The position numbers and the translations under genes are program-made. A model generated the notes under the pieces. The model was given only the letters and a program-made list of their open reading frames with translations, was not told the DNA's origin and made no database searches. A stretch of DNA of 64,000 bases from Dyella dinghuensis (lineage in GTDB: Bacteria > Pseudomonadota > Gammaproteobacteria > Xanthomonadales > Rhodanobacteraceae): contig NZ_RYZR01000001.1 in NCBI RefSeq assembly GCF_003977615.1, forward strand, positions 124,001 to 188,000, in the 5' to 3' direction. Of the stretch, positions 44,175-51,663 are shown one piece after another; position 1 is the first letter of the stretch; the number at the start of each line of letters is the position of its first letter.

Positions 44175-46175
44175 GTGAATGCAGTACCTGGACCTGGCGC
44201 GACACCGCGTGCCGAACTTACGCTCCGTGGCCTGATCATCGGCATCGTGATCACGCTGGTGTTCACGGCCGCCAACGTTTTCTTTGGCCTGAAGGCCGGC
44301 CTGACGTTTGCCACGTCGATTCCTGCGGCGGTTATCTCCATGGCGATCCTGCGCGCCATGAAGAACGCGACGATGCAAGAAAACAATATCGTGCAGACGG
44401 TGGCTTCGGCCGCGGGCACGCTCTCATCGATCATCTTCGTGTTGCCGGGCCTGATCATGGTCGGCTGGTGGACGGGCTTCCCGTTCTGGGTTTCCTTCGG
44501 CATCTGCGCGTCGGGCGGCATTCTCGGTGTGATGTACACCATTCCCCTGCGCCGCGCGCTGGTCACCGATTCGGATCTGCCGTATCCGGAAGGTGTGGCC
44601 TGTGCCGAGGTGCTGAAGGTCGGCTCGGGTGAAGTCGTTGAAGCGTCCGACTCGGCGTCGGTCGAAGGCGGTACGGCCGGACTGATGGCGGTCGTGGTCG
44701 GCACGGTCGTGTCAGCGGTTTTTTACATCATCGTGCAGACACAGATTTTCGCCAGCGACGTTGCCAAGTATTTCCGCATCGGCGATCGCGGTTCGGCGAG
44801 CGGCTACGATTTCAGTCTGTCATTCGCCCTGTTCGCCGTCGGCCATCTGGTGGGACTGTGGGTGGGTGTCGCTATGTTGGTCGGTGCATTGATCGGCTGG
44901 GGCTGGGCGGTGCCGCACTTCACGCTGCTTCATCCCGCGGCGGGCGACGTATCGGATGTCGCGCAAGGCGCGTGGAACCACTACGTGCGGTTCGTCGGCG
45001 CAGGCACCATTGGCGTTGCGGCGATCTGGACGCTTGCGAAACTCGTCAAGCCTGTCTTCAGTGGTCTGAGTTCGGCGATGGCTGCGTCGCGTGTGCGCAA
45101 GGCGGGCAAGGGCGACACGCTGCCGCGTACCGAACAGGATATTCCCATCGGCATCGTGGGTTTGATCGTGCTGATCTGCATGCTGCCGATTGCGTGGCTG
45201 CTGGGCAACTTCAGCGTCGTCAGCGGTCTGGGCTCACACACGACATTGCTGGTCATCGGCGGCGTCTTGTTCGTGCTGATTCTTAGCTTCCTGGTGTCGA
45301 CCGTATGCGGCTACATGGCCGGACTTATCGGCTCGTCCAACAGTCCGCTATCGGGTATCGGCATTCTGGTGGTGATCATCGCGGCGCTACTGCTGGTGAT
45401 CGGCGTAAAGTCGGATCTGCCGGCCGATTCAGGTAAGGCGCTGGTGGCTTTTGCGCTGTTCATAACGTCTGTCGTGTTCGCCGTCGCGGCGATTGCCAAC
45501 AACAATCTGCAAGATCTCAAGACCGGCCAGTTGGTGGACGCGACACCGTGGAGACAGCAGGTCGCGTTGGTTATCGGTGTGATCGCCGGCGCCATTGTCA
45601 TTCCGCCGGTGCTCGATCTGCTCAATCACGCGTACGGGTTCCTCGGCGCGCCAGGTGTCGATCCCGCGCATGCACTGCCAGCGCCACAGGCCGGTCTCAT
45701 TTCTGCGTTGGCGCAAGGCGTGATTCAGAACAATATCGATTGGAACCTGATCATCACCGGCGGCCTTATCGGTGCGGGCATCATTATTCTCGACGAGGTG
45801 CTGGGGCTGGCCAAAACATCGATGCGCTTGCCGCCGCTTGCGGTTGGACTGGGTATCTATCTGCCGACATCGACCACGTTGATGATCGTGGTCGGCGCGG
45901 TCGTCGGCTGGTATTTCGACAAGCGCGCCGATCGCACGCCGAAGGCCGAAGCGACCAAGCAGCTTGGGGTGTTGCTTGCCTCGGGCATGATCGTCGGCGA
46001 GAGCATCATCGGTGTAGTGGTCGCTGCCATCGTCGTGTTCTCCGGCAAAGCCACGCCGCTGGCGCTGGTGGGCGACAGCTTCCAGAACGCTTCGATCTGG
46101 ATCGGCGGGGTCGCTTTTGCCGCCGTGATTTTCGCCATGTATCGCTGGATTGCGCGAGTGGGTCAGAAGAGCTAA
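44175..46175 (+). CDS. OPT-family oligopeptide transporter
   Basis: This 666-residue membrane protein starts at a GTG with GGGGAG 8 bases upstream. It has about 15-16 predicted helices. OPT blocks visible are TLRGLIIGIVITLVFTAANVFFGLKAGLTFATSIPAAV (from residue 16; key part FGLKAGLTFATSIP), MQENNIVQTVASAAG near 70, DLPYPEGVACAEVLK near 133 and LIGSSNSPLSGIGI near 390. OPT proteins import peptides or metal chelates with protons; bacterial members of this form are poorly characterised, and some transport iron-chelate or glutathione-like compounds. It is a single gene. Confidence 0.9.
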   Translation: MNAVPGPGATPRAELTLRGLIIGIVITLVFTAANVFFGLKAGLTFATSIPAAVISMAILRAMKNATMQENNIVQTVASAAGTLSSIIFVLPGLIMVGWWTGFPFWVSFGICASGGILGVMYTIPLRRALVTDSDLPYPEGVACAEVLKVGSGEVVEASDSASVEGGTAGLMAVVVGTVVSAVFYIIVQTQIFASDVAKYFRIGDRGSASGYDFSLSFALFAVGHLVGLWVGVAMLVGALIGWGWAVPHFTLLHPAAGDVSDVAQGAWNHYVRFVGAGTIGVAAIWTLAKLVKPVFSGLSSAMAASRVRKAGKGDTLPRTEQDIPIGIVGLIVLICMLPIAWLLGNFSVVSGLGSHTTLLVIGGVLFVLILSFLVSTVCGYMAGLIGSSNSPLSGIGILVVIIAALLLVIGVKSDLPADSGKALVAFALFITSVVFAVAAIANNNLQDLKTGQLVDATPWRQQVALVIGVIAGAIVIPPVLDLLNHAYGFLGAPGVDPAHALPAPQAGLISALAQGVIQNNIDWNLIITGGLIGAGIIILDEVLGLAKTSMRLPPLAVGLGIYLPTSTTLMIVVGAVVGWYFDKRADRTPKAEATKQLGVLLASGMIVGESIIGVVVAAIVVFSGKATPLALVGDSFQNASIWIGGVAFAAVIFAMYRWIARVGQKS

Positions 46176-46183
46176 GTCGTTAG

Positions 46184-46212
46184 GGAGCGGCGGCTGCCGA
46201 AGCCGCCGCTCC
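46184..46212. repeat. GC-rich hairpin, terminator or REP-like element
   Basis: GGAGCGGCGGC and GCCGCCGCTCC form an 11-bp perfect stem around TGCCGAA. It lies 8 bases after the OPT stop. The composition resembles REP elements mobilised by RAYT transposases, one of which is encoded at 19950, but only this single copy is apparent here. Confidence 0.45.
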
Positions 46213-46276
46213 TGTGCTTCCGTGCGGGCGCGCGTACAATGTGCGCATTCAATCCACCGGATGCATCCGCTTGACC

Positions 46277-47341
46277 ATGGTCGGTATCCATGCGTCCACG
46301 CCCGATGCGGTGCTGGATGCGCTCTTTCTGCCTCTTTCCGACGGCTCGCTGCTCTTGTCCAGCGATGCTCGTGTGTTGTTTCTTCGTGCGCGCGACGGAT
46401 TCCGGTTACGCGAAGTCGCTAAGCGCGACTGGTTGTGCGAACAGAGTTTCAAGCCATTCGCAGAGGCGTTGACACGCAGTGGCCTGACTGTCGGCGAGGC
46501 TGCCGATGATGGGCGTTTCGATCTGGTGCTTGTACTGCCGCCTCGGCAACGTGACGAGGCACGCGCGTTCTTTGCACGGGCTGCGCATCATGCTGATGGT
46601 GGTGGCATCGTCCTGGCATGCGTGCCGAATGCCGAAGGCGCAAAATCGGCACAAGCGGATTTGACGGCGTTGATCGGCACCGTCAGTCATGTGTCCAAGC
46701 ACAAGTGCCGCGTATTTTGGGGTGTGTCGCAATCGTCCGCGCGTGATGCATCGTTGCAGTCGTCGTGGCTCGCGCTCGATCGATTGCAGCCGAATGCAGC
46801 CGGTTATCTAAGCCGTCCGGGATTGTTCGCCTGGGATCGAGTGGATAGCGCATCGGCACTTCTTGCGATGCATCTGCCCGACGATCTGCGAGGGCATGTC
46901 GCAGATTTCGGCGCAGGCTACGGTTATCTCGCGTCGCAGATCGTCGCACGATGTCCGCATGTGTCTTCCATCGATCTTTACGAGGCTGAAGCGCGTGCCC
47001 TGGAGCCCGCGCGGCTCAATCTGCAGCAGGCGATCCGCGCAAGCGGACGAGACATTGCATTCGACGTGCATTGGCACGACATCACGACCGGCATCGATCA
47101 GCGATATGACGCGGTCGTCAGCAATCCACCGTTCCACCAGGGCAGGGCAGATCTGCCCGATCTCGGACGTGCATTCATTGCGCGGGCAGCGAATGCGCTG
47201 GTTTCGCGCGGGCGTTTTTTGCTTGTCGCCAACCGCCATTTACCATATGAATCCACACTCTCCGCACATTTCGAACAAGTACATACCGTGATTGAACAAG
47301 ATGGTTTCAAAGTGATTGAGGCGAGAGGCGTGCGCGCATGA
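46277..47341 (+). CDS. rsmC: RsmC-like 16S rRNA (guanine) methyltransferase
   Basis: This 354-residue protein has the two-domain build of RsmC: an N-terminal pseudo-methyltransferase half (to about 185) and a C-terminal SAM-binding half with VADFGAGYGYLASQI near residue 209 and the catalytic NPPFHQGR near 277. RsmC makes m2G1207 in the 30S subunit; RlmG is a close relative, so the exact position is inferred. The start is weakly supported, and an upstream frame from 46214 stays open. The stop overlaps the start of the RsuA-like gene (ATGA), indicating translational coupling of two 16S modification enzymes. Confidence 0.85.
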   Translation: MVGIHASTPDAVLDALFLPLSDGSLLLSSDARVLFLRARDGFRLREVAKRDWLCEQSFKPFAEALTRSGLTVGEAADDGRFDLVLVLPPRQRDEARAFFARAAHHADGGGIVLACVPNAEGAKSAQADLTALIGTVSHVSKHKCRVFWGVSQSSARDASLQSSWLALDRLQPNAAGYLSRPGLFAWDRVDSASALLAMHLPDDLRGHVADFGAGYGYLASQIVARCPHVSSIDLYEAEARALEPARLNLQQAIRASGRDIAFDVHWHDITTGIDQRYDAVVSNPPFHQGRADLPDLGRAFIARAANALVSRGRFLLVANRHLPYESTLSAHFEQVHTVIEQDGFKVIEARGVRA

Positions 47342-48054
47342 GGCTGGTCAGGTTGATTGCCAATCTCGGTTACGGCACGCGCAAAGATGTTGCGTGGATG
47401 TTTCGCGAAGGGCGCATTACCGATCCGGATGGCGACGTGCTGTACGCCGACGATAAGGTCGAGCACGCGCAGATTCGCATCGATGGTGAACCGTTGGATC
47501 CTCCCGCGGGGATCGTGTTAATGATGCACAAACCGTTGGGCGTCACGTGTTCGCGCAAGGATACCGGTCGCGTAGTCTACGATCTTCTTCCGCCGCGATA
47601 TCGTGCACGAACGCCAGCGTTGTCCACTGTTGGACGACTGGATCGCGACACATCCGGCTTGCTTCTGTTTACCGATGACGGCGCACTACTGCACCGAATC
47701 ATCTCGCCACGCGCGCAAATCGCCAAAGTCTACGAGGCTACGCTGGCGCAAGATCTCCGCGGTGACGAACAAGCCTTGTTTGCAAGCGGCACGTTGATGC
47801 TCGAGTCGGAAACAACACCATTGTTGCCAGCGCAATTGGATGTGCTTGGGCCACGTCATGCGCGCTTGATTCTCACGGAAGGTCGCTATCACCAGGCGCG
47901 CAGGATGTTTGCGGCCACAGGTAATCATGTCGAAACGTTGCAGCGCACGGCTGTCGGCGACTTGAATCTGAAAGGATTGGATGCTGGCGCGTGGCGACAG
48001 CTCGCTTCAAGCGAGATTTCGCTGATCTTTGGAAGCCAGCCGGCAGATCGCTAG
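47338..48054 (+). CDS. rsuA: RsuA-like 16S rRNA pseudouridine synthase
   Basis: This 238-residue protein is a pseudouridine synthase of the RsuA/RluB/E/F group. An S4-like N-terminus (MRLVRLIANLGYGTRKDV) is followed by the catalytic GRLDRDTSGLLLFT near residue 97, where the Asp attacks uridine, and EGRYHQARRM near 178. The length and coupling to an RsmC-like gene make RsuA (Psi516 in 16S rRNA) the best guess; RluE or RluF cannot be excluded. Translation starts within the stop codon of the previous gene. A terminator overlaps the end. Confidence 0.85.
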   Translation: MRLVRLIANLGYGTRKDVAWMFREGRITDPDGDVLYADDKVEHAQIRIDGEPLDPPAGIVLMMHKPLGVTCSRKDTGRVVYDLLPPRYRARTPALSTVGRLDRDTSGLLLFTDDGALLHRIISPRAQIAKVYEATLAQDLRGDEQALFASGTLMLESETTPLLPAQLDVLGPRHARLILTEGRYHQARRMFAATGNHVETLQRTAVGDLNLKGLDAGAWRQLASSEISLIFGSQPADR

Positions 48055-48066
48055 GATTGCCGGCTG
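48037..48066. terminator. Hairpin spanning the rsuA stop, shared by a convergent frame
   Basis: CAGCCGGCA (48037-48045) pairs with TGCCGGCTG (48058-48066). It overlaps the rsuA-like stop codon and lies at the end of the small minus-strand frame at 48072, so it may serve both. Confidence 0.55.
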
Positions 48067-48071
48067 TTCAA

Positions 48072-48275
48072 TTACGATCCGATTTGCGAAAGGCGACTGC
48101 GAGCCAATTCGTCTTCGCGGCGAGAACGTGCTTGGGAAGTCCAGGAAACCAGATTGAACTCCGGAGCACTTTCTTTTGTTGTTGTTTTGGCGTCCTGCAA
48201 AGCCACTACTGAGAGCATCCCTGCTACCAGCTGCATTCCGCGCACCAAGGCGGAACGAGCAAGAAGCATGTGCAT
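48072..48275 (-). CDS. Possible small exported protein, 67 residues
   Basis: This frame is not homologous to anything I recognise. It begins with a hydrophobic segment (MHMLLARSALVRGMQLVAGMLSVVA, blocks within residues 1-25) that could be a signal peptide or anchor, then a polar Arg/Ser/Glu tail (ARSRREDELARSRL near residue 48). GGAG lies 7 bases before the ATG, and a hairpin follows the stop. These signs suggest a real small gene, but without homologues the call stays tentative. Confidence 0.4.
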   Translation of the reverse strand: MHMLLARSALVRGMQLVAGMLSVVALQDAKTTTKESAPEFNLVSWTSQARSRREDELARSRLSQIGS

Positions 48276-48410
48276 TTCTTCACTCCACCGGCCGCCCCTG
48301 TGCGACCGTGATCGAACTCTAGCAAGCTTTTACGAGAGATGTATAGAGATCGTGAAGAGATATTTTTGAGCTGACTTGATGTAACCGCTTTCGGCCGGAT
48401 ATCCACATTC

Positions 48411-49976
48411 ATGCCTTTGACAAAACTGAACTTCGACAACGCTTTCGTACGGGATCTTCCGGGCGACCCCGACGGCGGCCGCGGGTCCCGGCAGGTACAG
48501 GGCGCGGTGTATTCCAGAGTCGATCCCGCTCCGGTGACTGCGCCACGCACCGTGGCTTGGTCACGCGAGATGGCGGAGACGCTTGGCTTCACCCCGGCGG
48601 ACATTGCCAGTCCCTTTTTTGCGCAGGTCTTCGGTGGAAACGGTGTTTTGGAGGGCATGCAGCCGTGGGCATCCAACTACGGCGGCCATCAATTCGGGGT
48701 GTGGGCCGGGCAGCTGGGCGATGGACGCGCCATTTCGCTGGGCGAAGTGCTCACGCCGCAGGGCAAGCGCTGGGAGCTACAACTAAAAGGGGCCGGTACG
48801 ACGCCATATTCGCGCGGTGCGGACGGTAGGGCCGTCTTGCGCTCGTCGGTCCGTGAATTCCTTTGCAGCGAAGCCATGCACCACCTGGGTGTTCCGACCA
48901 CGCGCGCGCTCAGTCTCGTCGTGACGGGCGACAGCGTGGAGCGCGATATGTTTTACGACGGACATCCCCAGGACGAACCGGGCGCGATTGTCTGCCGCGT
49001 CGCACCATCCTTTATCCGGTTCGGCCACTTCGAATTACCGGCATCCCGCGGGGAGATTGCCCTACTGCAGCAGCTCGTCGATTTCACAATCAAGCGCGAT
49101 TTCCCGGATCTAAGCGGATCCGATGAAACGCGTTATGCCGACTGGTTCGCCGACGTTTGCGCACGCACCGCGCGCATGGTCGCGCACTGGATGCGCGTAG
49201 GTTTTGTGCACGGTGTGATGAATACCGACAACATGTCGATTCTCGGCCTCACCATCGATTACGGCCCTTATGGCTGGATCGACGATTTCGATCTGGACTG
49301 GACGCCCAATACCACGGACGCGATGCGCCGCCGTTACCGTTTCGGCCAACAGCCGAATGTTGCGTGGTGGAATCTCAGCCGTCTTGCCGCGGCCATCTCG
49401 CCGTTGTTCGGGGACGTCGCTCCGCTGCAGGCGGGGCTGGATCGTTACGCTGCGGAATACGTGTTGCAGGACAAGCGCAACGTCGCGGCCAAGCTCGGTT
49501 TGGCTGAATGCCGCGACGATGATCTATCCCGCATGGAACGACTGCATCAATGGATGCAAGCAAGCGAAGTGGATATGACGCTGTTCTTCCGTGCGTTGAG
49601 CGATATCGATCTTCATGCGCCAAGCATTGAACCGTTGCAGCACGCGTTTTATGACGATGCAAGGCGGGCCGCTGGTGAAGTGTATCTACGCAACTGGCTG
49701 GACGATTACGCCAATCGATTGCGCGAGGACGCACTAACGCCGGAGCAGCGCAAGCAGCGCATGCACGGCGCCAATCCTCTCTACGTATTGCGCAATTACC
49801 TCGCGCAGGAAGCGATCGATCGCGCTACGGAAGGTGACTACGAAGGCATCAACACCTTGCTCGAGGTGTTGCGTCATCCCTACGACGAACAGCCCGGCCG
49901 CGAGCACTACGCGCAAAAGCGGCCTGAGTGGGCGAAGTCGCGCGCGGGTTGTTCGATGCTTTCCTGCAGCTCTTAA
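48411..49976 (+). CDS. selO: Protein adenylyltransferase SelO
   Basis: This 521-residue protein is SelO (YdiU), a pseudokinase-fold enzyme that transfers AMP to Ser/Thr/Tyr of target proteins. The usual segments are present: [24 protein letters not shown] near residue 89 (nucleotide-binding region), [28 protein letters not shown] (blocks near 124-150), [27 protein letters not shown] near 266-292 with the metal-binding DNM and DYG, and the C-terminal Cys-rich end CSMLSCSS that replaces the selenocysteine of eukaryotic members. No ribosome binding site is visible; a weak promoter ending at the ATG suggests a leaderless message. A strong hairpin follows. Confidence 0.95.
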   Translation: MPLTKLNFDNAFVRDLPGDPDGGRGSRQVQGAVYSRVDPAPVTAPRTVAWSREMAETLGFTPADIASPFFAQVFGGNGVLEGMQPWASNYGGHQFGVWAGQLGDGRAISLGEVLTPQGKRWELQLKGAGTTPYSRGADGRAVLRSSVREFLCSEAMHHLGVPTTRALSLVVTGDSVERDMFYDGHPQDEPGAIVCRVAPSFIRFGHFELPASRGEIALLQQLVDFTIKRDFPDLSGSDETRYADWFADVCARTARMVAHWMRVGFVHGVMNTDNMSILGLTIDYGPYGWIDDFDLDWTPNTTDAMRRRYRFGQQPNVAWWNLSRLAAAISPLFGDVAPLQAGLDRYAAEYVLQDKRNVAAKLGLAECRDDDLSRMERLHQWMQASEVDMTLFFRALSDIDLHAPSIEPLQHAFYDDARRAAGEVYLRNWLDDYANRLREDALTPEQRKQRMHGANPLYVLRNYLAQEAIDRATEGDYEGINTLLEVLRHPYDEQPGREHYAQKRPEWAKSRAGCSMLSCSS

Positions 49977-49996
49977 ATCGTCGCGTAAAAACGATT

Positions 49997-50026
49997 GCGC
50001 CCCGGTGCCTGAGGGCATCGGGGCGC
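49997..50026. terminator. Intrinsic terminator between convergent genes
   Basis: GCGCCCCGGTGCC pairs with GGGCATCGGGGCGC (12 pairs, one wobble) between selO and the SH3 gene. T-rich sequence is present on the minus-strand side, which may favour the SH3 gene. Confidence 0.6.
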
Positions 50027-50051
50027 AGCGTAAGCATTTACCGGTCCGAAG

Positions 50052-50855
50052 TCAGTTGCCGTTGTTATTGTTGTTTCCGTTGTTGCCCTGTGGATTCGGA
50101 CGAGGCGCAGGCCGTGTGTTCTGCGGGGGCCGGTTGTTATTGCCACCCTGCGGAGGCGGCCGATTGCCGCCACCACCCGGAGGCTGCGGCCGGTTGCCAC
50201 CACCTGGCGGTTGCGGGCGATTGCCGTTGCCCGGGGGCTGCGGCCGGTTGCCGCCACCTGGCGGTTGAGGGCGATTGCCGCCGCCCGGAGGCTGGGGGCG
50301 ATTGCCACCACCTGGCGGCTGTGGGCGGTTTCCACCCGGCGGTTGCGGCCGGTTTCCACCGCCCGGCGGTTGTGGGCGATTACCACCTGGCGGCGGCGGT
50401 CTGCCACCCGGCGGACGCACGGGCGGACGCGGTGGCCGCGGCGGCGGACGAATCGGAATCGGCCGCGAGTACCAGCGCTGCCGATCGCGATAGAACGGCC
50501 GGTTGGCGTAATAGTTTCCCCAGTAAGTGCCAATCACGAACGACACAATCGGAATGCCGATCTGCGCGCCGTAGTCGGCCACATACACAGGTTGACTGTT
50601 ATACATATATTGGATGTACGTTCCCGCCACCCATCCGCGATTCGGACCGACAATCACGTCGCACCACTGCCATCCCGCCGTGCAGCCTTGGATGGAAATA
50701 GGCGCACCCACGGGGATCACCTGGATGACGGGATATTGGGAATCCGGACCGGCACGCAGATTGACGTTGCCGGTGACATAACCGTCCGCGGCAAACGCCA
50801 TGGCAGGGAACAGCACTAACAGGGCGGTCACGAGCGACCATAGCGTTCGCTTCAT
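50052..50855 (-). CDS. Exported SH3-domain protein with Pro-Gly-rich repeats
   Basis: This 267-residue protein has a signal peptide ending near residue 23 (AMAFA), a bacterial SH3 domain (about residues 25-90; GNVNLRAGPDSQYPVIQVIPVGAPISIQGCT in part, with WQWCDV and GWVAGTY), then a low-complexity tail. The tail repeats a unit of the form GGGNRPQPP about ten times (about residues 140-245) and ends in an Asn/Gly tract. SH3b domains often bind cell-wall peptides. GGAGG lies about 9 bases before the ATG. The function is unknown; the repeat tail may be unstructured and could bind polysaccharide or protein. Confidence 0.75.
   Translation of the reverse strand: MKRTLWSLVTALLVLFPAMAFAADGYVTGNVNLRAGPDSQYPVIQVIPVGAPISIQGCTAGWQWCDVIVGPNRGWVAGTYIQYMYNSQPVYVADYGAQIGIPIVSFVIGTYWGNYYANRPFYRDRQRWYSRPIPIRPPPRPPRPPVRPPGGRPPPPGGNRPQPPGGGNRPQPPGGNRPQPPGGGNRPQPPGGGNRPQPPGGGNRPQPPGNGNRPQPPGGGNRPQPPGGGGNRPPPQGGNNNRPPQNTRPAPRPNPQGNNGNNNNNGN
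50115..50425 (-). repeat. In-gene repeat coding for GNRPQPPGG units
   Basis: About ten imperfect copies of an 21-27 base unit encode the Pro-Gly-rich tail of the SH3 protein. Copy number is likely to vary between strains. Confidence 0.8.
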
Positions 50856-50962
50856 CGAGCAATCCTCCAAGCGTTACAGCGGTGGTGGACGTACGACGTT
50901 AATGCCCGCGCATCATGGCTCAATTCCCGAAAGAATGCATCGCACTCCGTTCGGGATGGCGG

Positions 50963-51391
50963 TCAGTGCACTTCCATCAGCTCGATATCGAATATCAGCG
51001 CGCTGTTGGGCGGAATATCGCCGCCCGCGCCGCGGCGTCCGTAACCGAGACTGGAGGGAATGATCACCTCGCGCTTGCCGCCGACGCGCATACCCTTGAC
51101 CCCTTTATCCATGCCGGGCACGACCTGATCGGCGCCAATGGTAAAAGTCAGCGGATGCCCACTGTCGTATGAACTATCGAACTTCGCACCGTGGTGATCC
51201 GGGGCCTTCGCGTCGTAGAGCCAACCGGTGTAGTTGATCTCGACTTCCGAGTCATCGCGCGCTGTATCGCCCGTGCCTACTTTCTGGTCCGTAATCGTGA
51301 GCTTGGCGACGTCGTCGGCCTGCGCAGTACGCAGTCCGAAACCGCCTAGGACCAGAGTGGCCGCAACCAGAAAGACCAACCGACGAGCCAT
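50963..51391 (-). CDS. FKBP-type peptidyl-prolyl isomerase, exported
   Basis: This 142-residue protein has a signal peptide ending near residue 25 (RTAQA) and one FKBP domain. The active-site residues are present: NYTGWLYD near 55, FDSSYDSGHPLTFTIGADQVVPGMDKGVKGMRVGGKRE around 72-108 (blocks FDSS, VIPGMD-like VVPGMD, GGKRE), and GYGRRGAGGDIPPNSALIFDIELMEV at the end. It should speed proline isomerisation of exported proteins. The ATG at 51391 is preceded by GGGGG; the frame continues 6 bases upstream to a TTG. Its gene diverges from the aroG leader. Confidence 0.9.
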   Translation of the reverse strand: MARRLVFLVAATLVLGGFGLRTAQADDVAKLTITDQKVGTGDTARDDSEVEINYTGWLYDAKAPDHHGAKFDSSYDSGHPLTFTIGADQVVPGMDKGVKGMRVGGKREVIIPSSLGYGRRGAGGDIPPNSALIFDIELMEVH

Positions 51392-51456
51392 GTACAACCC
51401 CCAGAAATCGAATGAATAACGCGACGTTAGCGCATTGTTTTATGCCGTGCAGCTGT

Positions 51457-51485
51457 TTGGCTTCGGCACTGTGATGTGGTATCAC
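51457..51485 (+). promoter_or_regulatory. Promoter of the aroG leader transcript
   Basis: TTGGCT (51457-51462), a 17-base spacer and TATCAC (51480-51485), preceded by TGG so that the -10 is extended (TGn). Four of six positions match in each box. Transcription would begin at about 51492-51493, that is, on the leader peptide ATG. Confidence 0.5.
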
Positions 51486-51492
51486 TTACCCC

Positions 51493-51573
51493 ATGATCAT
51501 CGCCTCCCACCGCTATTACTTCTGGTTTTATGGCTATCCGAAGCCGGCGGCGGAGCATGGTGCGCGATCGTAA
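51493..51573 (+). CDS. Aromatic amino acid leader peptide of aroG
   Basis: This 26-codon frame encodes a peptide with the run RYYFWFYGY at residues 7-15: four Tyr, two Phe and one Trp in nine residues. It lies 91 bases before aroG and is followed by a terminator hairpin. Such runs are the hallmark of attenuation leader peptides (trpL, pheL type): when charged aromatic tRNAs are scarce the ribosome stalls on these codons and the terminator fails to form. No ribosome binding site precedes the ATG; a promoter placed to start on the ATG suggests leaderless translation. The frame is too short to be found by length alone. The call rests on codon content plus the following RNA structure. Confidence 0.75.
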   Translation: MIIASHRYYFWFYGYPKPAAEHGARS

Positions 51574-51630
51574 CTAACCAGATCACCCACTTTCCTCGAA
51601 AAAGCCGCCAGCCAACCTGGCGGCTTTTTT
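51504..51630 (+). promoter_or_regulatory. Transcription attenuator of aroG (protector, antiterminator, terminator)
   Basis: Three alternative pairings are visible. Protector: CTCC-CA-CCGC (51504-51513), just before the Tyr codons, pairs with GCGG-C-GGAG (51547-51555). Antiterminator: GGCGGC (51546-51551) pairs with GCCGCC (51604-51609), extendable by two more pairs after one mismatch. Terminator: 51599-51611 with 51617-51629. A ribosome stalled on the aromatic codons would cover the first strand of the protector, free the second to form the antiterminator and let transcription reach aroG; a ribosome that finishes would leave the terminator free. Confidence 0.7.
51599..51630 (+). terminator. 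Attenuator terminator upstream of aroG
   Basis: A 13-bp stem (AAAAAGCCGCCAG with CTGGCGGCTTTTT) around a CCAAC loop ends in a run of six T. It stands 33 bases before the aroG ATG and inside its own transcript, so it must be regulated rather than terminate an upstream gene; the preceding plus-strand coding unit is only the leader peptide. Confidence 0.85.
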
Positions 51631-51663
51631 GTTGGTCGCCGGTTACGTCCAAAGGAGTTTCCC

